Of a stretch of 64,000 nt of DNA, positions 8,454-17,441 are shown in pieces (within the stretch, counting starts at the first letter, position 1; the number at the start of each line of letters is the position of its first letter). Position numbers and translations under genes: made by a program. The stretch is from DAINRZ01 sp964634885. Its GTDB lineage: Bacteria > Bacteroidota > Ignavibacteria > Kapaibacteriales > UBA2268. Below the pieces are notes generated by a model. The model did no database searches. It saw only the letters and a program-made list of their open reading frames with translations, and was not told the origin of the DNA. The stretch spans positions 1-64,000 of the forward strand of contig CAZWLN010000006.1 in NCBI GenBank assembly GCA_964634885.1, in the 5' to 3' direction.

Positions 8454-10628
8454 ATGTCGAAAAAATTCTTACTTGTATTCCTGCTGCTGCTGTCAGGTTT
8501 TTCCTTTCTCGAAGCCCAGAACAACTCCCTGAAAGTACTTGACCCGCGTTTCAACACAAATTACAAACTGCCCGGATGTATAGATGAATTGACTATTGCC
8601 ATCATACCACGCGGACTTTACATAGAGTATGAAATGTATATCGTTTTCAGTTCCAAAGGAACCCAATGGACCAAAAGTACCGATTCACTCGAAGTCGAAT
8701 GTTTCTTCAACCTGCCCGAGAATGCCTTCCTGATTGATTCCTGGCTATGGTACAACGACATCATCCTCAGGGCAAAACTGTACGACATCTGGACTGCTTC
8801 TGCAATATATGAGAACATCGTACACAGGGTGAGGCGCGATCCCTCGGTCATTTACCGCCGCAGTTCCACCCAGTATGAAATGCGCATCTTCCCGATGAAC
8901 GGGGATTCTTACCGCAAAGTTAAAGTCAGCTATATGGTGCCTGCCTCATGGGGAAGCAAAATAATATCGGCCCAGCTGCCTGTTACTTTTGCCAATATGT
9001 CTTCGAAAGCCCCGTCGAGAATACGGTTAATCGCCTATCCGGACAACGAATTCAAGAACCCCCGCATCCGACTCCAGGCGAACACTTCCTATACGTTCAA
9101 GGAAGATTACGACAGCGTTTACGGGCAGTGCATGTCCCTCGACCTTACACCGTCCAAAGCAATGCAAGCGCTCGAAATTGCTTTCGACTCACCCATGAAA
9201 AACGGGGTCTGGGCTAATTTCGGCTACGAAAGTGATGAGGCAGTGTACCAGATGGCAATGATACCTTCGCTGGCATTGAATTTTGTCGAAAGCCGCAAGG
9301 TCGTATTCCTGCTCGATTACAACCAGACCACCAGTACATCCACGAATACGGTTGTCGAAGAGGCATTTGAGAATCTGTTAAGAAACAACCTGTCCAAATA
9401 CGACAGTTTCAATGTCATCTTCTCCGGACTGGAACCAAAGGCGCTCAGCACAGGCTGGATTTCGGGAGAGGAAGAATCGCTTAACCAGGCTTTGGAAAAG
9501 GTTGCAGGCAGCGACCTGAAAATTTATTCCAATCTGCCTTCACTCCTGAGTTCGGGAATAGACTTCCTGAACGACAACGGAAAGAACGGCTCCATCTTCA
9601 TTGTGTCGAGTTCTGTCTCCCTCGGCGACTATTCAATAGCCAATGAACTTATTAACGACATGTTTGTCCGTATGAAAAAGAAATACCCTGTGTTCATCGC
9701 AGACTTTGCAACAACCAATATGCCTTCATACCAAATAAATAATTTCAACTACCGGGGCAATGAATACCTTTATACAAACATGTCAAGGCTGACGGGCGGG
9801 ACACTCACCAGTTTGTACACGACGGGAGACCCGATTGCGACTTTCTTTCAGAAGGCGTACAACACTCTGTCGTCCGGCGTTACCAGCCTGGATTTCCACA
9901 CTACCCTTGTTGACGGTTTCTGTTACGGCTCCTTCAACCTGTCAGGAACCAATCCCACCTACAACCAGCCGTTACTTACCATCGGCAAATCCATAGGAGA
10001 GTTCCCGATGACAATCGAGGCTTCCGGGTTTGTCAATAATAAGATTTACACCAACCGGATCACAGTCAACTCCGAAGACATTTCGTTCACCAACTACAAG
10101 AACCATGTCCTCTGGAATGCGAACATGATGAGGTCCTTAGAAAACAAAACCACAAAGACAAACCGGGACATACTGGACATCATCGACCTGAGCAAAGGCA
10201 ACAGGGTACTGTCCCTTTTCACGGCTTTCCTTGCCCTGGAAACCGACACGCTGACAGATTATAATACTGATATTGACAACGACGGCGACAACGGCGACGA
10301 CGACAACCCCAGCCTTGTAGATGATTCCTATATTGTATATGACGACGATTCATACGTAAACATCAGGCCCAATCCGTTTACGGCAGGAACGACTATTGCT
10401 GTAACACTGCCTGAAAAAGCCAACTGCAACATACTTGCCATTGAAATATTCGACCTGATGGGCAGGCGTATCAGGTCTCTCGACATTGCACGACTGGACG
10501 GCAGGAGAGAATTCAGCGTCAAATGGCTGGGAGACGACGACCAGGGGAACAAGGTTAACGAAGGGGCGTATATAGTGGTAATAACGACAGCAACCCGCAA
10601 ATATACCATGAAGGTATTAAAGATTTAG
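8454..10628 (+). CDS. VIT-like / degenerate vWA-like protein with T9SS sorting domain
   Basis: 724 residues. A signal peptide (about 1-21, ending LEAQ) is followed by a VIT-like domain at ~40-190: FFNLPENA, then ASAIYENI, RRDP and MRIFP follow the inter-alpha-trypsin-inhibitor pattern. Residues ~275-440 resemble a vWA fold (VVFLLDYN...), but the MIDAS DxSxS is not intact. An Asp-rich linker (DNDGDNGDDDN, ~606-616) precedes a type A T9SS sorting domain (IRPNPFTAG ... GAYIVVI ... MKVLKI). Predicted to be exported by T9SS and displayed or released. A GGAGG lies six bases before the ATG, a strong start. Confidence 0.8.
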   Translation: MSKKFLLVFLLLLSGFSFLEAQNNSLKVLDPRFNTNYKLPGCIDELTIAIIPRGLYIEYEMYIVFSSKGTQWTKSTDSLEVECFFNLPENAFLIDSWLWYNDIILRAKLYDIWTASAIYENIVHRVRRDPSVIYRRSSTQYEMRIFPMNGDSYRKVKVSYMVPASWGSKIISAQLPVTFANMSSKAPSRIRLIAYPDNEFKNPRIRLQANTSYTFKEDYDSVYGQCMSLDLTPSKAMQALEIAFDSPMKNGVWANFGYESDEAVYQMAMIPSLALNFVESRKVVFLLDYNQTTSTSTNTVVEEAFENLLRNNLSKYDSFNVIFSGLEPKALSTGWISGEEESLNQALEKVAGSDLKIYSNLPSLLSSGIDFLNDNGKNGSIFIVSSSVSLGDYSIANELINDMFVRMKKKYPVFIADFATTNMPSYQINNFNYRGNEYLYTNMSRLTGGTLTSLYTTGDPIATFFQKAYNTLSSGVTSLDFHTTLVDGFCYGSFNLSGTNPTYNQPLLTIGKSIGEFPMTIEASGFVNNKIYTNRITVNSEDISFTNYKNHVLWNANMMRSLENKTTKTNRDILDIIDLSKGNRVLSLFTAFLALETDTLTDYNTDIDNDGDNGDDDNPSLVDDSYIVYDDDSYVNIRPNPFTAGTTIAVTLPEKANCNILAIEIFDLMGRRIRSLDIARLDGRREFSVKWLGDDDQGNKVNEGAYIVVITTATRKYTMKVLKI

Positions 10629-10659
10629 CGAATCATAGGGCCCCGACACTCAGCCGACT

Positions 10660-10693
10660 AAACCGGGCTTTGCGAACAAGCGAAGTCCGGTTT
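10660..10693. terminator. bidirectional hairpin terminator between convergent genes
   Basis: An arm beginning AAACCGGGCTTTGC pairs with GCGAAGTCCGGTTT over 14 base pairs, two of them G-U, with a six-base loop. AT-rich sequence follows on both sides. It sits between two convergent T9SS cargo genes and probably ends both transcripts. Confidence 0.75.
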
Positions 10694-10698
10694 ATTAT

Positions 10699-11868
10699 TT
10701 ACTTCTTCACGAACATCTCCGACCTGTCGCCCGCCTGCAGGCAATAGACACCCGGAGCAAGGCCCGAGACATCGATCCGCAGCGGTTCGACGCTCAGTAA
10801 CTTAATATTCATCGATTGCCCGAGGGAGTTGCAAATGCGTACGCTTTCGGGACTGAAGTCTTCAAGGCCCAGAGCTTTTATTTCTATATACTCGCCGGCA
10901 GGGTTGGGGAAGATTGACGGAGCTGTTACGGCCTGTGCTGTCTCTTCTTCGACGCCGGTGATGCCCAGGTCGCTCAGTTTGGCGCGGTAAACGCCGTAAG
11001 CTGCCGCAAACAAATACCCGTTATTAAAAGCTAAAGAATATATTTTCTCATGGAGGTTACCGGTAATTGAAATCCAACTGTCTCCATGATCTGTTGAATA
11101 GTGTATTCCCCTATCCGAAGCGGCAAAGAGTTTATTATTTACAAAAATCATGCAATTTGCTACTTCAAAATATGGATAAGTAGCCTTGAGAATCCACTTG
11201 TTGCCATTGTCGGAAGTAATATACAATCCCTCAATTGTACTGGCATAGATGATGTCTCCATTAGTAACCATGCTACTAACATCAATGCCGCTCAGACTCG
11301 AAATGTCGCTTAAATCATAATGATCCCAGTTCTTACCGTTATTCGTAGAATAATAGATTTCAAAGCCTCCTGCCAGGACCTTAGTACCGGATTTGCACAA
11401 AGACAAGACAGGACAGTTTTTGGTTAATCCCCAAAAAGTCTGTCCACTCCAGTTCTTGCCGCCATCTGATGAAATACGCATTCCCCATGAGGTTCCAACA
11501 AATAACTTATTATCGAATCCAAGTAAGGCATTAACTTTCTCATACTCGTCACCTATCTGAACACTGGTCCAGTTCTTCTGGTTGTTTGAGGATACATAGA
11601 TGCTACCATTCTTCGTCCCGGCAATTATTTCATTTCCATAGCCTCCAATCCGGTTTATGGTCATACTAATATTGTTCGTATTTTCCCAACTGTCTCCATT
11701 ATCAGAAGACTTGAACAAACCGGAATATGTACCTAAATATATATTCTGTCCGGATGTATATAAGGAATTGACAAAACCGAGAGAGAATTCTATACTGTTA
11801 CATTCCTCCCACTGGCCAAAAGCGCTGTAGGAATACATTATAAATATTAAGAGTATTATTTTTTTCAT
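10699..11868 (-). CDS. T9SS-sorted beta-propeller (BNR/Vps10-like) protein
   Basis: 389 residues from the ATG at 11868; an upstream extension would add a non-signal leader. The signal peptide ends near SAFGQ. Residues ~25-305 contain repeats of the form YVSSNNQKNW, ISSDGGKNW, YSTNNGKNW, ITSDNGNKW and YSTDHGDSW, the Asp-box signature of BNR/sortilin-like propellers. Residues ~320-389 are a type A T9SS sorting domain (FPNPAGEYI ... ICNSLGQ ... PGVYCLQ ... MFVKK). The ligand is unknown. Its C-terminal domain is close to that of the WD-like protein at 41596-43815. Confidence 0.8.
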   Translation of the reverse strand: MKKIILLIFIMYSYSAFGQWEECNSIEFSLGFVNSLYTSGQNIYLGTYSGLFKSSDNGDSWENTNNISMTINRIGGYGNEIIAGTKNGSIYVSSNNQKNWTSVQIGDEYEKVNALLGFDNKLFVGTSWGMRISSDGGKNWSGQTFWGLTKNCPVLSLCKSGTKVLAGGFEIYYSTNNGKNWDHYDLSDISSLSGIDVSSMVTNGDIIYASTIEGLYITSDNGNKWILKATYPYFEVANCMIFVNNKLFAASDRGIHYSTDHGDSWISITGNLHEKIYSLAFNNGYLFAAAYGVYRAKLSDLGITGVEEETAQAVTAPSIFPNPAGEYIEIKALGLEDFSPESVRICNSLGQSMNIKLLSVEPLRIDVSGLAPGVYCLQAGDRSEMFVKK

Positions 11869-12096
11869 ATAAAAAAAGCCCCACACTTTGTGGAAAAACA
11901 CTAACTGATATACTAAAATTACAATTATTCACTATTTATTCCAAATGTTACTTTATTTAAATCGTTCACTGAAAACCGGCAGCGATTCCCTTGCCGCAAT
12001 CTGTACCTGTCGGCTCCTCTCTCAATCTATGAGTGAAGTTGAAGCCGTCTGTGTTATTTTTGTAAATTGTTGTTTTGAAATTATTGAGAATTATGA

Positions 12097-13776
12097 ATGA
12101 AAAACGTAGTAATAATAGGCGGAATGGCTGCGGGCTGTAAAACAGCCGCAAGACTGAAAAGGCTGGAACCCGACTGCATGGTAACGATTGTGGAAAAAAG
12201 AGAATATGTCTCATTCGGCTCCTGCGGCATGCCCCTGTTCGCAGCCGGAGAAGTGGAAGGCTTCTATGACCTTGCAAAGACTCCCTACGGCGTTGTCAGG
12301 ACACCTGAATTCTTCAGGGCTGTCAAGGATGTGGAAGTATTGGTAAGCTGCGCTGCCGAAAGCATCGACACAGAAAACAAGTTCGTATCCTGTCGTAACC
12401 TGGCGGACAACAGCGCTTTCGAATTGAAATATGACTACCTCGTGATTGCTACCGGAGCTGAATCCAAAGTGCCGGAAGTTTTGCAGATACCATCCTCCGA
12501 GCGAATTTCCACCTTCCACCATCCCAACGACGCACTTCGTTTCAGGGACATGGCCAGGAAAGGCGCCGTGGGAAGCTGCACCATCATTGGCGGCGGGCTG
12601 ATCGGCTGTGAACTGGCCGAAGCAATGGTATCGCTTTGGGGCATCGAAACCACCGTTATCGAGAGAGAAGACAGGCTGCTGCCTGGCTGTCTCGACAAGG
12701 AAATGGCCCTGCTCCTGGAAAACACCATGAAAAAGAATGACATTCGCCTATGCACCGGTACACAAGCTTCTTCCGTTACTCTGTCAGACTCAGGCAATCC
12801 GGTTGTTACACTCGATGACGGCAATATTCTGGAAAGCGATTACCTCTTCCTGTGTCCCGGCGTCAGGCCGTCGGTGAGCCTTGCCGCTGAAGCAGGAATA
12901 GCAATCGGTGAGAAGGGCGGCATCATTACCGACGAGCACCTGATGACTAATATTCCGGGGATATACGCCGGTGGGGACTGCATCGAAACGAAACACTACG
13001 TTACCGGCCACCGGTCGGTGTTCCCCATGGGTTCCCTGGCTAACCGCCAGGGCCGTGTCATTGCGGAAAACATAGCCGGGATGGACAGCAGGTTCGAGGG
13101 TTCAGCCGGAACGGCATCGATGACGGTTTTCGGCTCCATCGCTGCTAACAGCGGAATCAGCGAAAGTGCTGCTTCTGCCCTGGGTATTGATTACTCCTGT
13201 GTATGGGGAACCTGGAGCGACCGCCCCGACTATCACCCTGGCAAGAAGCTGATCTACGCCAAAATGATATATGAGAAGAGGAACCGCAGGCTCCTTGGCA
13301 TTCAGTTGTTCGGGGCAGGCGAAGTAACGAGGTATGCCGACACGTTTTCATTCATGCTGTCAAAGAGTTGTACAGTCGACTGCCTGCTGGACTTTGAACA
13401 CGCATACAACCCGCCCCATTCAGGGCCTGTGAATGCACTAAACTATTTGGGAGCAATGGCTGTCGCTGCCGAAGAGCAGGGTGTACAATGCCTCAATCCC
13501 GCCCACGAAGCCGGCGAAAGTGCAATCCTTCTCGACGTCAGGGAAAACACAGAAGCAAAAGCACGCCCGCTCACAGAGAAATCCATCCATATACCATTGG
13601 GCAGCCTGAGAGATGAACTGATTCAATTAGAAAAAAACAGGGAATACATTCTCATCTGCCAGAAAGGGTCGCGTTCATACGAGGCGGCAGTAATCCTGAA
13701 AGCTGCCGGATTCGGCAATGTATCTTACCTCGGCGGGGGCCTCTCTTTAAAAAACGGCATAACTGACGATAATTAA
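12097..13776 (+). CDS. CoA-disulfide reductase-like flavoprotein fused to rhodanese
   Basis: 559 residues. An N-terminal FAD Rossmann motif (IIGGMAAGCKTAARL) and the SFGSCGMPL segment with active Cys43 place it in the single-cysteine CoA-disulfide reductase/NADH oxidase/persulfide reductase group. An NAD(P)H-binding motif follows (IIGGGLIGCELAEAM), then the second FAD motif (IYAGGDC) and a dimerisation domain. Residues ~455-555 form a rhodanese domain with active-site loop CQKGSRS (C521). Fusions of this type reduce CoA disulfide, polysulfide or CoA-persulfide, so thiol or sulfane-sulfur homeostasis is the likely role. Confidence 0.88.
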   Translation: MKNVVIIGGMAAGCKTAARLKRLEPDCMVTIVEKREYVSFGSCGMPLFAAGEVEGFYDLAKTPYGVVRTPEFFRAVKDVEVLVSCAAESIDTENKFVSCRNLADNSAFELKYDYLVIATGAESKVPEVLQIPSSERISTFHHPNDALRFRDMARKGAVGSCTIIGGGLIGCELAEAMVSLWGIETTVIEREDRLLPGCLDKEMALLLENTMKKNDIRLCTGTQASSVTLSDSGNPVVTLDDGNILESDYLFLCPGVRPSVSLAAEAGIAIGEKGGIITDEHLMTNIPGIYAGGDCIETKHYVTGHRSVFPMGSLANRQGRVIAENIAGMDSRFEGSAGTASMTVFGSIAANSGISESAASALGIDYSCVWGTWSDRPDYHPGKKLIYAKMIYEKRNRRLLGIQLFGAGEVTRYADTFSFMLSKSCTVDCLLDFEHAYNPPHSGPVNALNYLGAMAVAAEEQGVQCLNPAHEAGESAILLDVRENTEAKARPLTEKSIHIPLGSLRDELIQLEKNREYILICQKGSRSYEAAVILKAAGFGNVSYLGGGLSLKNGITDDN

Positions 13777-13842
13777 TCAAATAATGGGTTGAACTTTTAC
13801 GTTTACCATTATTATGAATGAAACATTATTGAGAGGTATGGC

Positions 13843-15450
13843 GTGAGACGAGTAGTATATTATGCAGCCTTCTTCCTGGCATTGGCAATTGGAGTAAACC
13901 TTAATGGCCAGTCAAAAAAAGAAGAAATTTTGAAGAAACTGATGGCCATTTACGAGAACGTCTGCAACAACTATGTTGACAGCGTTGACACCTACGATCT
14001 GGAAGAAGCAGCAATAATCGGTATGCTTAAGGAACTTGACCCCCATTCAAAGTATTTTCCCAGGAAAAGAATGAGCGATGTATCCGACGGCCTGAAAGGG
14101 GAATTCGAAGGCATCGGCATCGAAACATCTACAATACAGGATACCATCACCATCCTCTCCGTCTTCAGGAAAGGCCCCGCAGAAATTGCCGGATTGAAAA
14201 CAGGCGACAGGCTGCTCGCCATCGACGGCGAGCCTGCATTCAACCTCAAAGGAGACGCACTGTCCAATAAACTCAAAGGGCCGGTCGGCAGTCCGGTCAG
14301 GATGAAAGTTGTAAGGCTGAAACACAGCGAACCGTTGACCTTTACCGTTGTGCGCGATACGGTTCCGATCTACAGTGTCGATGCCGCTTTCATCATCGAC
14401 GGTACCGACGTCGGTTACATCCGGTTCAAAAGTTTTACGGCCAAGGCTCACACTGAAGTCGTCGATTCGATTAATATGCTGATCTCGAAAGGGATGACAA
14501 AGCTGATCATCGACCTGCACGGCAACACCGGAGGCTACCTCAACCAGGCCTGCGACATTGCCGACGAGTTCATCGACGGCAGCCAGATGATGGTTTACAC
14601 CAAAGGCAGGAACCACACCCTCGACAAAGACTACTTTTCGTCCAATGTCGGCTCATTCCAGAATCTTCCCCTGATAATGCTCTGTGACAAATGGACGGCG
14701 TCCGCCTCCGAGATACTGATTGGAGCGGTTCAGGACCTCGACAGGGGGCTGGTAATCGGCGAGACATCTTTCGGTAAAGGGCTGGTACAAAGGCAGTACC
14801 GTAACGACGACGGCAGCGGTTACAGGATTACCACTTCCCGCTACTACACACCTTCGGGCCGCTGCATACAAAGGCCTTTCGACGATAAGGACAAATACGA
14901 GGACTTTGCCGGAAGATATGATCTTGATGAAGGCTCGAAATTAGAGGACCTCATAAAAAAAATCGAAGCGGAGTTGCCGAAAGACTCGCTTCCGCCGATG
15001 TACAAGACAAAGCTCGGCAGGACAGTAATCGGAGCCGGAGGCATTACTCCCGACTATTATGTAAAATACGGCAATAGTACAAAACTGACCGACGACCTCA
15101 AACGTAAGAAGATTATGTTCTGCTTCGCATATAATTATTATATGAAAAATGAAACAGAGCTGCTCAGGAAATATAAAAATGATTTCACTGATTTCCTCAG
15201 GAACTTCAGTTACAAGAAAAGCGACATTGAAGAATTCCGCAAATATGCAGAAAAGAACGATATCTACTGGGATCCTGACCACTACGAGAAAGACAGGGAC
15301 CTGATATTGGCAGAACTGAAGGCTGAACTGACAAGGAACATCTGGAGTACTAACGAATACCTGATGACAATGGTACCTGTTACGAAGCAAATTGGCAAAG
15401 CAATCGAACTGTTCCCTGAAGCTGAGAAGCTGGCTGAAATGAAGCCGTGA
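13843..15450 (+). CDS. ctpA: carboxy-terminal processing protease (S41, PDZ)
   Basis: 535 residues starting at GTG. A hydrophobic signal or anchor at 5-20 is followed by a CtpA N-terminal helical region with DPHSKYF. A PDZ domain spans ~80-175 (GEFEGIGIE ... AGLKTGDRLLAIDG). The S41 protease core has LIIDLHGNTGG, catalytic Ser289 in SASEI and Lys312 in GKGLVQ. Such enzymes clip periplasmic proteins near the C-terminus. The long C-terminal tail (~390-535) is charged and helical, typical of Bacteroidota members. A 66-base gap separates it from the upstream flavoprotein gene. Confidence 0.93.
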   Translation: MRRVVYYAAFFLALAIGVNLNGQSKKEEILKKLMAIYENVCNNYVDSVDTYDLEEAAIIGMLKELDPHSKYFPRKRMSDVSDGLKGEFEGIGIETSTIQDTITILSVFRKGPAEIAGLKTGDRLLAIDGEPAFNLKGDALSNKLKGPVGSPVRMKVVRLKHSEPLTFTVVRDTVPIYSVDAAFIIDGTDVGYIRFKSFTAKAHTEVVDSINMLISKGMTKLIIDLHGNTGGYLNQACDIADEFIDGSQMMVYTKGRNHTLDKDYFSSNVGSFQNLPLIMLCDKWTASASEILIGAVQDLDRGLVIGETSFGKGLVQRQYRNDDGSGYRITTSRYYTPSGRCIQRPFDDKDKYEDFAGRYDLDEGSKLEDLIKKIEAELPKDSLPPMYKTKLGRTVIGAGGITPDYYVKYGNSTKLTDDLKRKKIMFCFAYNYYMKNETELLRKYKNDFTDFLRNFSYKKSDIEEFRKYAEKNDIYWDPDHYEKDRDLILAELKAELTRNIWSTNEYLMTMVPVTKQIGKAIELFPEAEKLAEMKP

Positions 15451-15461
15451 TTTTTTAGGTA

Positions 15462-15655
15462 ATGCTGAATTTAGAATGCTGAATTCTGAATTAAGAATTA
15501 CAAATGTGGAGAGACGCAAGGCTCGCGTCTCAATAATAAAAACCATTCTCAAGAGAATTAGCTGTAGAGACAGGTCTCAGACCTGTCTTACAGCGTACCG
15601 GGCATAGCCAATGCTGAATTCTGAATTATGAATGCTGAATTTATAATTTGTGGTC
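15462..15655. repeat. palindromic intergenic repeat mosaic
   Basis: Two perfect or near-perfect hairpins, GAGACGCAAGGCTCGCGTCTC (near 15512-15532, abbreviated arms GAGACGC/GCGTCTC) and GAGACAGGTC/GACCTGTCT (near 15565-15587), are bracketed by AATGCTGAATTCTGAATTA-like words at ~15462-15500 and ~15610-15650. The same GAGACGC-AAG hairpin recurs at 36306-36330 and 36502-36524. This is typical of a REP-like mobile intergenic element. It could also end transcription of the protease gene. Confidence 0.7.
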
Positions 15656-15729
15656 AACATTTTTCAGTACAAGACAAAAAAAAATGCGAAAATTTTAGTA
15701 AATTATTCTTTTTGATAGAGGAGCAATCC

Positions 15730-16179
15730 ATGATAATCGATAGAATTGAGAATTACCGCCGGTACACTGCCGTTGACCGTAGCATTGCAACCGCTCTTAA
15801 ATTTCTCGCCGACAATGATATGACAATGGCTGAAACCGGACGGACAGATATTGAAGGAGAAAATATTTTCGCCGTCGTCGATGATTACACTACAAAAAAT
15901 CCAGCGGAAGCTTTCCCTGAAGCTCACCATGTTTACGCCGACGTCCAGTTCGTCGCCTCCGGCTCCGAACTTCTGGGCTATGCTCCTTACGAAGGGCAGA
16001 ATCTCCACAAAGAATACGACAGGGAAAAGGACATTGAATTTTACGATTGCTCTGTGTCTTTTAACCGCCTTGAAACCGGGATGTTTGCAGTACTATACCC
16101 CGGCGAGATACATTTGCCGGGAATAGCAGCGACGGAGCAGATACCAGTAAGGAAAGTTGTGGTGAAAGTTAAAATGTGA
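15730..16179 (+). CDS. YhcH/YjgK/YiaL family protein
   Basis: 149 residues from the ATG with GAGGAGC just upstream; an in-frame start at 15628 would read back into the repeat element. The sequence has the family's cupin-like features: early TGRTDIEGENIFAVV, AHHVYADVQFVASG and a late PGEIHLPG with conserved Glu and His residues. Members are associated with N-acetylneuraminate or beta-galactoside metabolism (YhcH, EbgC), and the fold binds a metal. No sugar-catabolism genes lie next to it here, so the substrate is unknown. Confidence 0.85.
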   Translation: MIIDRIENYRRYTAVDRSIATALKFLADNDMTMAETGRTDIEGENIFAVVDDYTTKNPAEAFPEAHHVYADVQFVASGSELLGYAPYEGQNLHKEYDREKDIEFYDCSVSFNRLETGMFAVLYPGEIHLPGIAATEQIPVRKVVVKVKM

Positions 16180-16262
16180 GTTTACAATTTTTTTTTCATA
16201 ATACGTAAATCCAATATATTGAAATACTGAATAATATTTGTCAACAGTACAGTGTAAACACT

Positions 16263-17429
16263 ATGAAGCCAATACTTAGCTTTTTTGCTTTTTTTTCATT
16301 TTTACTTCTTGCATATTCCTGCGGTGAAGGACCGGCCGGCAACGATACCGACACCGGAAACCGGGTCAGCTTCTCGCCGGATTCAGGATATGTTAACAGC
16401 ATTGTTACAATCAGTGGGCTCAATCTGACTGATACGAGCGGTATTAAGATCAAATTCGGTTACATTCAGGCTAAGATTATTGAAGTTAATGAAAATTCGG
16501 TAAATGTTACTGTACCCAATATGGAGAGCGGTTACACAGCGATAAGTGTCAACCTGCCCGACAGTTCAATAGTATTCGAAAAGCGTTTCTTTGTCAAACC
16601 AATGAAATCTACACAATTGACGTCATTTTCCCCCAAATCGGGCTATCCGGGTGACAAAGTATATCTGTACGGAAAGAATTTCCTCAGCGATTCGGTGCTC
16701 TCGGTTACTTTCAATAATTTTTCGTCCACAATTACAAGTATTACCGACAATTGCATTACTGTTACCGTGCCTTTTTCCGGCCCACTTAAAGCTTTAATCC
16801 ATGTCAACTCGAAAAGCTATACATTAAGCTATGCCGACACTTTTAATGTATATGACGATGGGAAAATCCATCTGACTGATTTCAATAGTATTTCTATTAG
16901 AATTATAAACTTCCATGTTTTATACAGCCAATACAGCAAATGGTTCAATTATCCGAATGATTCCGGTTCTTCGGACACATCATGGGTATTATATAATTAT
17001 TCTGCCTCCGATGGGGTTACAAGCTTTTTCAATTATGATTTCCAAGATACATCCAAAATAAGGTATTACTATCAAATTGGTCCTAACTGGATTCCTATTT
17101 TCGTGAATTTGTATAAATCTGACGTGTCAAAGTCAATTTTCGGTAAAGTGGATTTACAATGCTGCCATACACGCTATAAAGATGCGAATACTGAATTGAC
17201 AACACTATCGTTGTTCTTGCATGACGTACCCTATAGCATTACGAGGGAAGGAATTGCAATTAGTATTAAAGGTAAAACTTTATCATCTATTGTCGATTCG
17301 GTAGAAAGTTCAACTCAGACATCATATAGTTATTCACCTAAATATCACGGTGAAAGATTCGAAGGAATCAAGCAACTTCTCGAATATACCGACAGTTCTG
17401 AAGTAATAATAAGAATTTATAAGAAATAG
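16263..17429 (+). CDS. IPT/TIG-domain lipoprotein
   Basis: 388 residues. A lipoprotein signal ends in LAYSC (C20). Two IPT/TIG immunoglobulin-like repeats follow: VSFSPDSGYVNSIVTISG at ~35-115 and LTSFSPKSGYPGDKVYLYG at ~120-200. These domains are common in surface glycan-binding lipoproteins of Bacteroidota. The C-terminal ~180 residues, rich in Tyr and Ser, are not recognised. It converges on the TonB-dependent receptor gene with only 12 bases between stops. Function is unknown; outer-membrane surface binding is a reasonable guess. Confidence 0.7.
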   Translation: MKPILSFFAFFSFLLLAYSCGEGPAGNDTDTGNRVSFSPDSGYVNSIVTISGLNLTDTSGIKIKFGYIQAKIIEVNENSVNVTVPNMESGYTAISVNLPDSSIVFEKRFFVKPMKSTQLTSFSPKSGYPGDKVYLYGKNFLSDSVLSVTFNNFSSTITSITDNCITVTVPFSGPLKALIHVNSKSYTLSYADTFNVYDDGKIHLTDFNSISIRIINFHVLYSQYSKWFNYPNDSGSSDTSWVLYNYSASDGVTSFFNYDFQDTSKIRYYYQIGPNWIPIFVNLYKSDVSKSIFGKVDLQCCHTRYKDANTELTTLSLFLHDVPYSITREGIAISIKGKTLSSIVDSVESSTQTSYSYSPKYHGERFEGIKQLLEYTDSSEVIIRIYKK

Positions 17430-17441
17430 GCCTGTTTTTTC

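Noticed and set aside
14047..14616. Antisense open frame (189 codons) under the CtpA protease gene
   Set aside because: It is covered by the catalytic and PDZ coding region of the protease on the plus strand and has no domain signal.
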